A DNA stretch of 64,000 nucleotides from Flavobacteriales bacterium (GTDB lineage Bacteria; Bacteroidota; Bacteroidia; Flavobacteriales_C; GCA-002722245): assembly GCA_023251095.1 (NCBI GenBank), contig JAHEZL010000009.1:1-64000 (forward strand), in the 5' to 3' direction. Positions 28,417 through 38,370 of this stretch are shown piece by piece; position 1 is the first letter of the stretch, and the number at the start of each line of letters is the position of its first letter. Both the position numbers and the translations under genes were made by a program. The notes beneath the pieces are model-generated. The model did no database searches, was not told the DNA's origin, and saw only the letters and a program-made list of their open reading frames with translations.

Positions 28417-30822
28417 ATGGAAAGACACATTAGGAAAGCAGCTGTTTTGGGGTCAGGGGTCATGGGTTCACGAATCGCATGTCATTTTGCAAACGTTGGT
28501 ATTCAGGTTTTACTTCTGGACATTGCGCCGAAGGAGTTGAATGAAGCTGAAAAAGCTGCTGGACTCGCTCTCGACAACAAGAAAGTGAAAAACAGAATTG
28601 TCAACGATGCCCTGCAATCAGCCATCAAATCCAATCCGTCTCCTCTCTACAAAAAATCTGAAGCAAGATTAATTTCCACAGGAAACTTCGATGACGACAT
28701 GAAGGGGATTGCTGAATGCGACTGGATAGTAGAGGTTGTTGTAGAAAATTTAAATGTCAAAAAAATAGTTTTCGAACAGGTTGAAAAATTCAGAAAACCG
28801 GGAACTTTAATTACTTCCAACACTTCCGGTATTCCAATAGAAATGATGCTGGACGGCCGTTCCGAAGATTTTCAAAAGAATTTCTGTGGCACCCACTTCT
28901 TCAATCCTCCAAGATATTTGAAATTGCTGGAAGTAATTCCATCTACCAAAACTGATCCTGAAGTAACAAAATTCTTCATGGAGTTTGGTGATTTGATTTT
29001 AGGAAAAACTACTGTTCAGTGTAAAGATACTCCTGCCTTCATCGCCAACCGTATTGGGGTTTTCTCCATTATGAGCTTGTTCCATTTGGTAGAAGAAATG
29101 GGCTTGTCGATTGATGAAGTGGATAAATTAACCGGTCCGGCTTTGGGCCGACCGAAATCGGCAACCTTCAGAACTTGTGATGTTGTGGGCTTGGATACTT
29201 TAGTGAAAGTAGCGCAAGGCGTTCAGCAAAACTGTCCGAAAGACGAAGCCAACAGCGTATTCACCATTCCGGGCTACATCAGCAAAATGGTAGAAAACAA
29301 CTGGCTGGGTTCCAAAACAAAACAAGGATTTTACAAGCAGGATAAAAGTTCAGGCAAAAAAGAAATTTTGTCTTTGAACCTGAAAACACTGGAATACGAG
29401 GCTAAGAAAAAAGCAAACTTCGCTACGCTGGAAATGGCGAAAAACGAAGACAACCTCAAAAAAAGAATCAAGATTTTAGCTTCAGGGACGGATAAAGCAG
29501 GTGAATTCTACAGAAAAACTTTCGCTGCTCTTTTCGTTTACGTTTCTAACAGAGTTCCTGAAATTTCCGATGAATTGTACAAAATTGATGCCGCCATGAA
29601 AGCCGGTTTCGGCTGGGAATTGGGACCATTTGAATTGTGGGATGCCGTTGGTGTGAAAGAATCTTCAGCAATGCTGGAAAAAGCGGGCGCAAAACCTGCT
29701 GCGTGGATTGCTAAAATGGTAGAAAGCGGAAAAGACTCTTTCTACATTATTGAAAACGGAAGTAAAAAATATTACGATGCTGCATCCAACAGCTATAAAG
29801 CGATTCCGGGTGCTGAGAATTTTATCATTCTCGATAACCTAAGGGCTTCAAAAGTAGTTTGGAAAAACACCGGTGCTTCTATCTTCGACTTGGGCGATGG
29901 TGTGCTGGGCGTTGAATTCCACAGCAAAATGAACACGATGGGTGGTGATGTGATTCAAGGCATCAACAAAGCCATCGACATCGCTGAAAACGAAGGCTGG
30001 AAAGGTTTAGTGATTGGTAACCAAGGCGCGAATTTCTCTGCAGGTGCAAACCTCGGGATGTTGTTTATGTACGCTGCCGATCAGGAGTGGGACGAGGTGG
30101 ATTTCGCCATTCGTATTTTCCAAAGAACAATGATGCGTGTAAGATATTCTTCTATCCCTGTGGTAGTGGCTCACCACCAGCTGGCTTTAGGCGGTGGTTG
30201 TGAAATTGCTTTACATGCCGATCAGATACAGGCTTATGCTGAAACCTACGTTGGATTGGTAGAAGTTGGTGCTGGATTGATTCCAGGAGGTGGTGGTACA
30301 AAAGAGTTTGCGCTACGTATGTCGGATGCAACTTTTGACGGCGACATCGAATTACCGGCACTTAAAAATGCTTTCTTAACCATAGGAATGGCGAAAGTGG
30401 CTACATCAGCCCACGAAGCTTTTGATTGTGGATACTATATGAAAGGCCGCGACCGTGTAACCATCAATCAGGACAGATTGCTGACAGATGCGAAAGAATC
30501 TGTATTGCGTCTGGCCCACCAGGGTTATACACAACCTGCCATGCGCAAAAATATCAGGGTTCTAGGAAGAGAAGGTTTAGGTATGGTGTACGCGGGGGCA
30601 AACACTATGTTTTCAGGCGGATACATCTCCGAGCACGATAAACTGATTTCTGAGAAATTGGGTTATGTAATGTGCGGTGGTGATTTATCAGCTAAAACAG
30701 AAGTATCTGAACAATATCTTTTAGATCTTGAAAGAGAAGCTTTCCTTTCTTTGTGCGGAACTAAAAAAACACTGGAAAGAATTCAAAGTATATTAACTAC
30801 AGGTAAACCTTTAAGAAACTAA
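28417..30822 (+). CDS. 3-hydroxyacyl-CoA dehydrogenase / enoyl-CoA hydratase, dehydrogenase domain first (FadN-like)
   Basis: N-terminal AAVLGSGVMGSRIACHFANVGIQVLLLDI; C-terminal crotonase VVAHHQLALGGGCEIALHAD. Confidence 0.93.
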   Translation: MERHIRKAAVLGSGVMGSRIACHFANVGIQVLLLDIAPKELNEAEKAAGLALDNKKVKNRIVNDALQSAIKSNPSPLYKKSEARLISTGNFDDDMKGIAECDWIVEVVVENLNVKKIVFEQVEKFRKPGTLITSNTSGIPIEMMLDGRSEDFQKNFCGTHFFNPPRYLKLLEVIPSTKTDPEVTKFFMEFGDLILGKTTVQCKDTPAFIANRIGVFSIMSLFHLVEEMGLSIDEVDKLTGPALGRPKSATFRTCDVVGLDTLVKVAQGVQQNCPKDEANSVFTIPGYISKMVENNWLGSKTKQGFYKQDKSSGKKEILSLNLKTLEYEAKKKANFATLEMAKNEDNLKKRIKILASGTDKAGEFYRKTFAALFVYVSNRVPEISDELYKIDAAMKAGFGWELGPFELWDAVGVKESSAMLEKAGAKPAAWIAKMVESGKDSFYIIENGSKKYYDAASNSYKAIPGAENFIILDNLRASKVVWKNTGASIFDLGDGVLGVEFHSKMNTMGGDVIQGINKAIDIAENEGWKGLVIGNQGANFSAGANLGMLFMYAADQEWDEVDFAIRIFQRTMMRVRYSSIPVVVAHHQLALGGGCEIALHADQIQAYAETYVGLVEVGAGLIPGGGGTKEFALRMSDATFDGDIELPALKNAFLTIGMAKVATSAHEAFDCGYYMKGRDRVTINQDRLLTDAKESVLRLAHQGYTQPAMRKNIRVLGREGLGMVYAGANTMFSGGYISEHDKLISEKLGYVMCGGDLSAKTEVSEQYLLDLEREAFLSLCGTKKTLERIQSILTTGKPLRN

Positions 30823-30828
30823 ACTATC

Positions 30829-31410
30829 GTGAAACTAAAGTACAACATCGTCCTTATTTTTTTCTTGCTCGCTCTTTCGCCCATCACTACTGCTTTTGCG
30901 CAAGGTGATCAGGAAATGATTGAAGAAAAACCGGCCAATGCGCCAAGCTCCGACAGAGATCACAGAAATAAAAAAGATCTCGCAGGTAAAAAATGGGGAC
31001 TATGGAAATTTTATTCTTATGATAGAATATTGATTTTAGAAATCGAGTACAACGATGGACAGCGTCACGGGAAATATGCCCGCTACAATGCTCAAACCGG
31101 AAAGCCTTTGGAAGTAATGAACTACTTCTATGGTGTGCGCGACGGGACTTATCAAAAATATTATCCTTCAGGAGAAATAAGAATAGAAGGCGAATATGAA
31201 AGCGGAGTAAAAAAAGGAACGTGGACCTATTATTACAAAGGAACCGGTACCATCAAATCGGTTGGTGAGTACATAAAAGGCTTAAAAGAAGGCGAATGGA
31301 AATATTACGACAAAAAAGAAAACCTTATCGCTACAGAGGTGTATAAAAACGGTAAACTTCCGGAAAAACCAAAACCGGAAGCTGATAAAAAAGACGCTAA
31401 GAAAAAATAA
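30829..31410 (+). CDS. exported MORN-like/YwqK-family repeat protein
   Basis: signal peptide; repeats NDGQRHGKYARYNAQTGKPLEV, GVRDGTYQKYYPSGEIRIEGEYESGVKKGTWTYYYKGTGTIKSVGEYIKGLKEGEWKYY. Confidence 0.85.
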   Translation: MKLKYNIVLIFFLLALSPITTAFAQGDQEMIEEKPANAPSSDRDHRNKKDLAGKKWGLWKFYSYDRILILEIEYNDGQRHGKYARYNAQTGKPLEVMNYFYGVRDGTYQKYYPSGEIRIEGEYESGVKKGTWTYYYKGTGTIKSVGEYIKGLKEGEWKYYDKKENLIATEVYKNGKLPEKPKPEADKKDAKKK

Positions 31411-31424
31411 AAACAACTTATACG

Positions 31425-32603
31425 ATGGAGGTTTATATAGTAGCAGGTTACCGTTCAGCAGTAGGAAAATCTAAAAAAGGTGTATTCCGTTTTTTACGCG
31501 CCGATGATTTAGGCGCTCAGGTTTTGCAACATTTGGTTCAATCCATTCCTAATTTCGATCAGGAATTAATTGACGATGTGATTTGCGGAAATGCTACTCC
31601 CGAAGCTGAACAAGGATTAAACCTCGGAAGAATGATTTCCCTCATCGGTTTAAATACCGTGAAAGTTCCGGGAATGACCATCAACAGATATTGTTCATCA
31701 GGACTCGAAGCAATTGCTCTCGGTCACGCAAAAATAAAAGCAGGAATGGCCAGCTGCATCGTTGCAGGTGGTGTTGAAACAATGACTCCCATTCCTTTCG
31801 GAGGATGGAAAGTAATTCCAAATTATGAAGTTGCAAAAAATAATCCCGACTGGTATTGGGGCATGGGCTTAACTGCTGAACAAGTGGCGAAAGATTATGG
31901 AGTAACCCGCGAAGACCAGGATTTATTTTCATTGAATTCTCACATCAAAGCGGTGAAAGCTATCAAAGAAGGGAAATTTAAAGACGATATCGCTCCTATT
32001 AAATTACAGGAAATTTACCTCGATAAAAACGAGAAAAAACAAACCAGAGATTTTATTGTAGATACAGATGAAGGTCCGCGTGAAGACACTACTATTGAAA
32101 AACTCGGAAAACTAAAACCGGTGTTTGCTGCCAATGGTTCTGTCACTGCAGGTAACTCTTCGCAAACTTCTGACGGCGGTGCTTTCGTGATGTTAATGTC
32201 GGAGAAAATGGTGAAGGAACTGAACATCGAGCCTATTGCAAGAATGGTAAGTTATTCTGTTGCTGCATTGGAACCACGAGTGATGGGTGCTGGTCCGATT
32301 TACGCCATTCCTCTAGCTTTGAAACAAGCCAAATTAAAATTAAAAGATATAGGTACACTAGAGTTGAACGAAGCATTCGCTTCTCAATCTTTAGCTGTTA
32401 TTCGCGAGTTGGGCATTGATCCGGCCATTGTAAATCCCAACGGAGGAGCAATCGCTTTGGGCCATCCGCTGGGCTGTACAGGAGGAAAATTATCTGTACA
32501 ACTCTTCAATGAAATGCGAAGAAAAAAACAAAAATACGGTATGGTGTCGATGTGCGTGGGTACGGGACAAGGTGCTGCCGGAATTTTTGAGTTATTGAAA
32601 TAG
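31425..32603 (+). CDS. fadA: acetyl-CoA acyltransferase (thiolase)
   Basis: [39 protein letters not shown]. Confidence 0.96.
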   Translation: MEVYIVAGYRSAVGKSKKGVFRFLRADDLGAQVLQHLVQSIPNFDQELIDDVICGNATPEAEQGLNLGRMISLIGLNTVKVPGMTINRYCSSGLEAIALGHAKIKAGMASCIVAGGVETMTPIPFGGWKVIPNYEVAKNNPDWYWGMGLTAEQVAKDYGVTREDQDLFSLNSHIKAVKAIKEGKFKDDIAPIKLQEIYLDKNEKKQTRDFIVDTDEGPREDTTIEKLGKLKPVFAANGSVTAGNSSQTSDGGAFVMLMSEKMVKELNIEPIARMVSYSVAALEPRVMGAGPIYAIPLALKQAKLKLKDIGTLELNEAFASQSLAVIRELGIDPAIVNPNGGAIALGHPLGCTGGKLSVQLFNEMRRKKQKYGMVSMCVGTGQGAAGIFELLK

Positions 32604-32626
32604 AACCATAATTAAATCCAATTTAT

Positions 32627-34411
32627 ATGTCAGAACACAAAGCGCTTAAAGGCGGAGAGTTTTTAATATCCGAAACTAGCTTCCAAAATGTTTTTACTCC
32701 AGAAGAATGGAATGAAGAACAAACCATGATGGCTCAAACTTGTAAAGACTTTTTGACCACAGAGGTTCTTCCGATTTTGGATAGAATTGATTCTCAGGAA
32801 GAAGGTTTAATGCCTTCATTATTGGATAAAGCAGGAGGATTGGGTTTATTGGGCGTTTCTATTCCTGAGGTGTATGGCGGATTTGGCGCTAACTTCAATA
32901 CTTCATTATTGATCAACGAAGCAACAGGTGGCGGACATTCATTCGCTGTTGCATTGGCTGCTCACACCGGTATCGGTACTTTGCCTATCATGTACTACGG
33001 TAACAAAGCACAAAAAGAAAAATATCTTCCGAAATTATCTACAGGCGAATTGAAAGCTTCGTATTGCTTGACTGAGCCGGGATCCGGATCGGATGCCAAC
33101 TCTGGAAAAACTCAGGCTATTCCTTCTGCCGATGGAAAACATTATGTGATCAACGGTCAGAAAATGTGGATCACCAATGGTGGATTCGCTGATATTTTTG
33201 TTGTATTCGCTAAAATTGAAAGCGATGAAACACTCTCTGCTTTCATTGTAGAAAAAGGATTTGGCGGAATTACTTTGAACCCTGAAGAACACAAAATGGG
33301 GATCAAAGGATCTTCTACAAGACAAGTATTCTTCAACGACTGTAAAGTTCCTGCTGAAAATTTATTGGGTGAAAGACAAGGCGGATTTAAAATCGCTTTG
33401 AACATCTTAAACATCGGTCGTATCAAATTAGCAGGAGCTACTTTGGGTGCTGCTAAAAAAGTAGTTGGACAAGGTGTGGTTTACGCGAACGAAAGGAATC
33501 AATTCGGAAGAGCAATTGCTAAATACGGTGCTATCAAACATAAAATCGGTGAACAGGCGATAAAAGTATTTGCTTTGGAAACTGCGCTGTACCGTTGCGG
33601 ACAAGCGATTGATGACTGGACCAATAAATTATTGGCCGAAGGTGTTGAAGTGGAACAAGCAAAATTAAAAGGTGTTGAGCAATTCGCTATCGAAGCTGCT
33701 TTATTAAAAGTATATGGTTCTGAAACATTGGATTTCGTAGTGGATGAAGGTGTACAAATTTATGGTGGAATGGGCTTCTCTGCCGATGCTCCTATGGATC
33801 GTTCTTACAGAGACTCCCGTATCAACCGTATTTTTGAAGGAACCAACGAAATCAACCGTATGCTGATGGTGGACATGATGTTGAGACGAGCCATGAAAGG
33901 TGAACTCGATTTGATGACACCTGCAATGGCTGTTGCAAAAGAATTAATGTCGGTTCCGGATTTCGGAGATGACGACACTGCTCTTTTCGCATTGGAGAAA
34001 AAACAATTGAAAAACTTCAAGAAAGCGACTTTGATGACAGCCGGTTCTGCAGTTCAAAAACTAATGCAAACTTTGAGCAAGGAACAGGAAATCATCATGA
34101 ATATGGCCGATATGATGATTGATATTTATGTTGCTGAATCATTGCTATTGCGCGTGGAGAAAATGGTAGCTGCCAAAGGCGAAGCTGCTTGCGAAGTTTA
34201 CATCGCTGCAATGAAAACTTTCTTCTTTGATGCTGCCGACAGAATCAACGTTGCCGGTAAAAATGCCATCTGCTCTTTTGCTGAAGGTGACGAAGCAAGA
34301 ATGTTGTTCATGGGCTTGAAACGATTTACGAAAGTAGATCCTATCAATACTAAAGAATCACGAAGAAAAGTGGCTCAGAAATTAATTGATGAGAATAAGT
34401 ATTGTTTGTAA
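32627..34411 (+). CDS. acyl-CoA dehydrogenase (FadE-like)
   Basis: CLTEPGSGSDANSGKTQA, KMWITNGGFADIFVVFAK, QIYGGMGFSADAPMDRSYRDSRINRIFEGTNEINR. Confidence 0.96.
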   Translation: MSEHKALKGGEFLISETSFQNVFTPEEWNEEQTMMAQTCKDFLTTEVLPILDRIDSQEEGLMPSLLDKAGGLGLLGVSIPEVYGGFGANFNTSLLINEATGGGHSFAVALAAHTGIGTLPIMYYGNKAQKEKYLPKLSTGELKASYCLTEPGSGSDANSGKTQAIPSADGKHYVINGQKMWITNGGFADIFVVFAKIESDETLSAFIVEKGFGGITLNPEEHKMGIKGSSTRQVFFNDCKVPAENLLGERQGGFKIALNILNIGRIKLAGATLGAAKKVVGQGVVYANERNQFGRAIAKYGAIKHKIGEQAIKVFALETALYRCGQAIDDWTNKLLAEGVEVEQAKLKGVEQFAIEAALLKVYGSETLDFVVDEGVQIYGGMGFSADAPMDRSYRDSRINRIFEGTNEINRMLMVDMMLRRAMKGELDLMTPAMAVAKELMSVPDFGDDDTALFALEKKQLKNFKKATLMTAGSAVQKLMQTLSKEQEIIMNMADMMIDIYVAESLLLRVEKMVAAKGEAACEVYIAAMKTFFFDAADRINVAGKNAICSFAEGDEARMLFMGLKRFTKVDPINTKESRRKVAQKLIDENKYCL

Positions 34412-34433
34412 AAGCATACTCACTTGAAATAAG

Positions 34434-34461
34434 AAATAGGCGCAAGTGATTGCGCCTATTT
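34434..34461 (+). terminator. hairpin after the acyl-CoA dehydrogenase gene
   Basis: AAATAGGCGCAA-gtga-TTGCGCCTATTT perfect stem. Confidence 0.7.
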
Positions 34462-34479
34462 AATATAAAATCACCTAAT

Positions 34480-34662
34480 ATGAAACTAGTGAATTTTAAA
34501 ACAAATGTTGCTGAATTTGAAGCTCATTTGATCAGGACCAAATTGGAAGCAAATGGAATAGCATGCATTCTTCAAGGAGAATTCAATATGGAATCTCCAA
34601 TAAACATTCAGATCCCTGAACACCAAATGGACAAGGCTATTTCTTTATTTAATAATGAGTAG
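34480..34662 (+). CDS. DUF2007-like small protein
   Basis: about 60 aa: VNFKTNVAEFEAHLIRTKLEANGIACILQGEFN...IQIPEHQMDKAISLF. Confidence 0.75.
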   Translation: MKLVNFKTNVAEFEAHLIRTKLEANGIACILQGEFNMESPINIQIPEHQMDKAISLFNNE

Positions 34663-34701
34663 TTATAATTAAATGAAAGTCACTATCTCAAAATACTCTC
34701 A

Positions 34702-35067
34702 CCGCCTCACCAAGTTTAGCGAAGCGTAACTTGGTGATTTCACTAACGCACTTAGAAGTTTTCAACTTCTTTTCTCGAAGAGAAACATATTTTTTCCTGC
34801 GGAAAAAGGAAGTTGAAAACTTCCACGTAGATTCGTTATTCCGTTAAGTTACGCTTCGCTAAACTTAACGGAGCACCCAAAAAATTATTCCCCCCGCCTC
34901 GCCAAGTTTAGCGAAGCGTAACTTGGTGATTTTACACTAGCACTTAGAAGCTTTCAGCTTCTTTTCTCGAAGAGAAACATATTTTTTTCCTGCGGAAAAA
35001 GGAAGTTGAAAACTTCCACGCAGACTCGCTATTCCGCTAAGTGTGCTTCGCTAAACTTAACGGAGCA
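34702..35067. repeat. two tandem copies of a 174-bp palindromic element (34702-34875 and 34894-35067)
   Basis: copies nearly identical over their length, 192-bp period; copy 1 carries perfect 21-bp arms AAGTTTAGCGAAGCGTAACTT (34712-34732) / AAGTTACGCTTCGCTAAACTT (34846-34866), plus internal stems TTTCTC/GAGAAA, TTTTTCC/GGAAAAA, GAAGTTTTCAACTTC/GAAGTTGAAAACTTC. Confidence 0.95.
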
Positions 35068-35166
35068 TACCCAACCCATACTCACCCTGACCAAAATCAT
35101 TATTTTTCTCCCCCACCCCTTCCTAAAATTCCCTATTTTTGCCTAAATATTTTAACCCCCGACACT

Positions 35167-36222
35167 ATGTTACTGCAAAACAGAGTTAACAAAAAGGAGC
35201 TTAAAAAACGGATTCAGGAAGAAACCATCAAACGTATCACCGTTTCGTTTTACCGCTACGTCATTATTGATAATCCTACCGAACTGCGCGATCAGTTGTT
35301 TGCGCAATGGATGAAACTGAATATTCTCGGAAGAATTTATGTGGCCCACGAAGGCATCAACGCGCAAATGAGCGTTCCTGAAGCCAGCTGGAATGCTTTT
35401 CAATCTGCTTTATTTGAAGATGTACGTTTCAAAGACGTTCCCTTTAAAATTGCAGTGGAAGACGACGGAAAATCGTTTTACAAACTCACGATAAAAGTGC
35501 GCGCTAAAATTGTTGCCGACGGTTTAGCCGATGATTCTTTTGATGTCACCAACGTTGGCAATCATTTAACTGCAAAAGAGTTTAATGAAGCAATGGAAAA
35601 TCCTGAAACCATTGTGGTGGATATGCGCAATCATTACGAAAGTGAAGTTGGGAAATTTATCGGCGCCATCACTCCCGATGCCGATACTTTCCGCGAAGAA
35701 TTACCTATCGTTTTGGAAGAACTGAAAGATAAAAAAGACAAAAAAATAATTATGTACTGCACCGGTGGTGTGCGTTGCGAAAAAGCCAGCGCTTATTTTA
35801 AGCACCACGGATTTCAGGATGTAAACCAATTGCACGGAGGAATTATTGATTATGTGCGTCAAATAAAAGCAGAGGGTTTGCCATCTAAATTCATTGGCAA
35901 AAACTTTGTGTTTGATGAACGTGTGGGTGAACGCATCACCGATGATGTAATTGCACATTGTCATCAATGCGGCGCAGCATGCGATACACACGTGAACTGT
36001 GCCAACGACGATTGTCATCTATTATTCATCCAATGTGAAAAATGCGCAGAAGAAATGAAAGGCTGCTGCACTCCTGAATGCCAGCACATTGCCGCGCTTC
36101 CACTGGAAGAACAAAAGAAAATCAGAAAAGGACGTAAAAAAGAAGATTCTCTCTCTGTTTATAAAAGTCGCTTACGCCCCAATCTACGCGATGTTTTAGC
36201 GAAAAGAGAAGGCGGGAAATAA
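35167..36222 (+). CDS. trhO: rhodanese-family oxygen-dependent tRNA uridine(34) hydroxylase
   Basis: VAHEGINAQMSVP, IVVDMRNHYESEVGKFIGAI, MYCTGGVRCEKASAYFKHHGFQDVNQLHGGIIDY. Confidence 0.93.
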   Translation: MLLQNRVNKKELKKRIQEETIKRITVSFYRYVIIDNPTELRDQLFAQWMKLNILGRIYVAHEGINAQMSVPEASWNAFQSALFEDVRFKDVPFKIAVEDDGKSFYKLTIKVRAKIVADGLADDSFDVTNVGNHLTAKEFNEAMENPETIVVDMRNHYESEVGKFIGAITPDADTFREELPIVLEELKDKKDKKIIMYCTGGVRCEKASAYFKHHGFQDVNQLHGGIIDYVRQIKAEGLPSKFIGKNFVFDERVGERITDDVIAHCHQCGAACDTHVNCANDDCHLLFIQCEKCAEEMKGCCTPECQHIAALPLEEQKKIRKGRKKEDSLSVYKSRLRPNLRDVLAKREGGK

Positions 36223-36315
36223 GGCATTACTCCCCTGCCTAATTTACATGCACGAACACTGCTTTTTATTTATAAATTTGTGCTTCGTGAAGAATTCATT
36301 AAAAAAATAAAAGAT

Positions 36316-37506
36316 ATGATTATTGAACCTAGAATGCGAGGATTTATATGTTTGACAGCTCACCCAACAGGATGTGCACAAAACATTAAAAACCAAATTC
36401 AATATGTTAAATCAAAAGGACCAATCAACGGCGCAAAAAAAGTTTTAGTGATTGGTGCTTCTACCGGTTTTGGTATGGCTTCAAGAATTACCAGTGCTTT
36501 TGGTTGCGGCGCTTCTACTATAGGTGTTTATTTTGAAAAACCTGCGTCTGAAGGAAAAACTGCTTCTCCGGGTTGGTACAACACCGCTGCTTTTGAAAAA
36601 GAAGCACACGCTGCAGGCTTATATGCAAAAAGCATTAATGGTGATGCTTTCTCTAACGAGATCAAACAAAAAGTGGTGGATTTAATTAAAGCTGATTTAG
36701 GTCAAATCGATTTGATCATTTACAGCTTGGCTTCTCCGGTGAGAACTAATCCTGTGACAGGTATTACACATCGTTCTGTATTGAAACCAATCGGAAATAA
36801 ATTCACCAATAAAACGGTAGATTTTCACGCAGGAAAAGTTTCTGAAATTTCTATTGAACCATGCAACGAAGAAGATATTGCCAACACTATTGCAGTAATG
36901 GGCGGTGAAGACTGGGAAATGTGGATGGACTTATTGAAAAAAGAAAATCTGTTGACTCCTAATGCAACTACGGTTGCCTATTCTTATATCGGACCAAGCT
37001 TAACCGAAGCGGTATACAGAAAAGGAACCATCGGTCGCGCCAAAGATCATCTGGAAAAAACTGCATTTACCATCAGTGATAAATTAAAAGATTTGGGAGG
37101 AAAAGCATATGTATCGGTAAACAAAGCTTTGGTAACACAAGCGAGCTCAGCTATTCCGGTAATTCCACTGTACATTTCCTTATTGTATAAAATCATGAAA
37201 AGAGATGGCACGCATGAAGGTTGTATCGAGCAAATTCAACGCTTGTACAGTCAGCGCTTATACACCGGCGGAGCAGTTCCAACCGATGAAGAAGGAAGAA
37301 TCCGCATCGACGATTGGGAATTAAATCCTAAAGTACAGGAAGAAGTTGCCAAATTATGGGAAACTGCCACCACAGAAAACCTTTTAGAGATCAGTGATCT
37401 GGAAGGATACAGAAGTGATTTCTACAATTTATTCGGATTTAAAATCGGTGGTGTGGATTACACTGTTGATACAAATGAATTGGTAGATGTACCGGGATTG
37501 GTATAG
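36316..37506 (+). CDS. fabV: trans-2-enoyl-CoA/ACP reductase (FabV)
   Basis: MIIEPRMRGFICLTAHPTGC, VLVIGASTGFGMASRITSAFG, YSYIGPSLTEAVYRKGTIGRAKDHLE. Confidence 0.96.
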   Translation: MIIEPRMRGFICLTAHPTGCAQNIKNQIQYVKSKGPINGAKKVLVIGASTGFGMASRITSAFGCGASTIGVYFEKPASEGKTASPGWYNTAAFEKEAHAAGLYAKSINGDAFSNEIKQKVVDLIKADLGQIDLIIYSLASPVRTNPVTGITHRSVLKPIGNKFTNKTVDFHAGKVSEISIEPCNEEDIANTIAVMGGEDWEMWMDLLKKENLLTPNATTVAYSYIGPSLTEAVYRKGTIGRAKDHLEKTAFTISDKLKDLGGKAYVSVNKALVTQASSAIPVIPLYISLLYKIMKRDGTHEGCIEQIQRLYSQRLYTGGAVPTDEEGRIRIDDWELNPKVQEEVAKLWETATTENLLEISDLEGYRSDFYNLFGFKIGGVDYTVDTNELVDVPGLV

Positions 37507-37524
37507 TTTACAAAATCAATAAAT

Positions 37525-37557
37525 AAAAAAGCCGCATAAAATTTATGCGGCTTTTTT
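37525..37557. terminator. bidirectional terminator between convergent fabV and downstream gene
   Basis: AAAAAAGCCGCATAAA-A-TTTATGCGGCTTTTTT, perfect 16-bp stem, T-tract on both strands. Confidence 0.92.
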
Positions 37558-37564
37558 GTTTAAA

Positions 37565-38230
37565 CTATTTCGTGTTATTCAACTGCTTTATCTTATGCGC
37601 CAGATACATCATCTCTCTGCTGATTTGTAAATTCAATTGTGTGTTGATGTATTTCTCTGAAGGAGTTTTATCGTAAAACTTAGGATTTTCATAAGGCAGA
37701 TTGTAATTCACAAAACCATTCAGTTGAAAATGCTCGTTACCCGAACAAACACTAATGCCTACATAATTGTCTTTAGGATTCATTTCATCACTCAACGCTT
37801 TAGAAAAATACATGTAAGTCGATAAAGTTTTTGATAAAGAAATCACCGCTTTATCTTCTAGGTATTCCACTACAAAGCCTGATTTTTTCAATTGCTCAAA
37901 AACATTTTTGTTCACTTGTTGCGCACTCAATCCTCCCGAAAAAACATAGATGTTGTAAATGCCATAATAGTTCATGGCAGTTTGCAGCCACACCGACATC
38001 AATTGCGTTCGTCTGGTGTTGGTTTCACAACCAATTAATACTTTGGCTTTGCTCGTCGACATGGAAAGCGCTATGGAATCTAAAATCAGTTTTCTGTTTG
38101 CGTCTATCAAATCAAATTCTCCTAATCTTTTTTCACAAAAAGAATTCAGTTTTTTGTAAAACCTTACATCCTGTGCATATCCTGCTGCTGCAACCATCAT
38201 CAATACCAGTGCTACTACAAATTTTTTCAT
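37565..38230 (-). CDS. exported low-molecular-weight tyrosine-phosphatase-like protein
   Basis: signal peptide MKKFVVALVLMMVAAAGYAQ; VLIGCETNTRRTQLMSVWLQTAMNYYGIYNIYVFSGG resembles the CX5R(S/T) P-loop region (CTHNSRRS-type) of LMW-PTP-like proteins. Confidence 0.6.
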   Translation of the reverse strand: MKKFVVALVLMMVAAAGYAQDVRFYKKLNSFCEKRLGEFDLIDANRKLILDSIALSMSTSKAKVLIGCETNTRRTQLMSVWLQTAMNYYGIYNIYVFSGGLSAQQVNKNVFEQLKKSGFVVEYLEDKAVISLSKTLSTYMYFSKALSDEMNPKDNYVGISVCSGNEHFQLNGFVNYNLPYENPKFYDKTPSEKYINTQLNLQISREMMYLAHKIKQLNNTK

Positions 38231-38320
38231 CTTGTTTTTATTTGAAACAAGATTAAGAATTCCACATTAAGCGTATGTGAGCCGAATGTTAAGTAATGGT
38301 TAACCCGGAGGTTTGAAAAC

Positions 38321-38351
38321 AAAAAAGTCCCGGTTTTCACCGAGACTCTTT
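38321..38351 (-). terminator. hairpin downstream of ftsZ
   Basis: AAAAAGTCCCGG-ttttca-CCGAGACTCTTT imperfect stem with A/T tracts. Confidence 0.6.
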
Positions 38352-38370
38352 CATAAACTAAAAACTAAAA

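Noticed and set aside
30829-31410. Toxin-antitoxin system suggested by the YwqK family name
   Set aside because: No toxin-like partner gene adjacent; neighbours are beta-oxidation enzymes, and the protein is exported and MORN-like.
34702-35067. Possible CRISPR array from tandem repeats
   Set aside because: Only two 174-bp units with internal palindromes and an 18-bp junction; no short regular repeat/spacer pattern and no cas genes.
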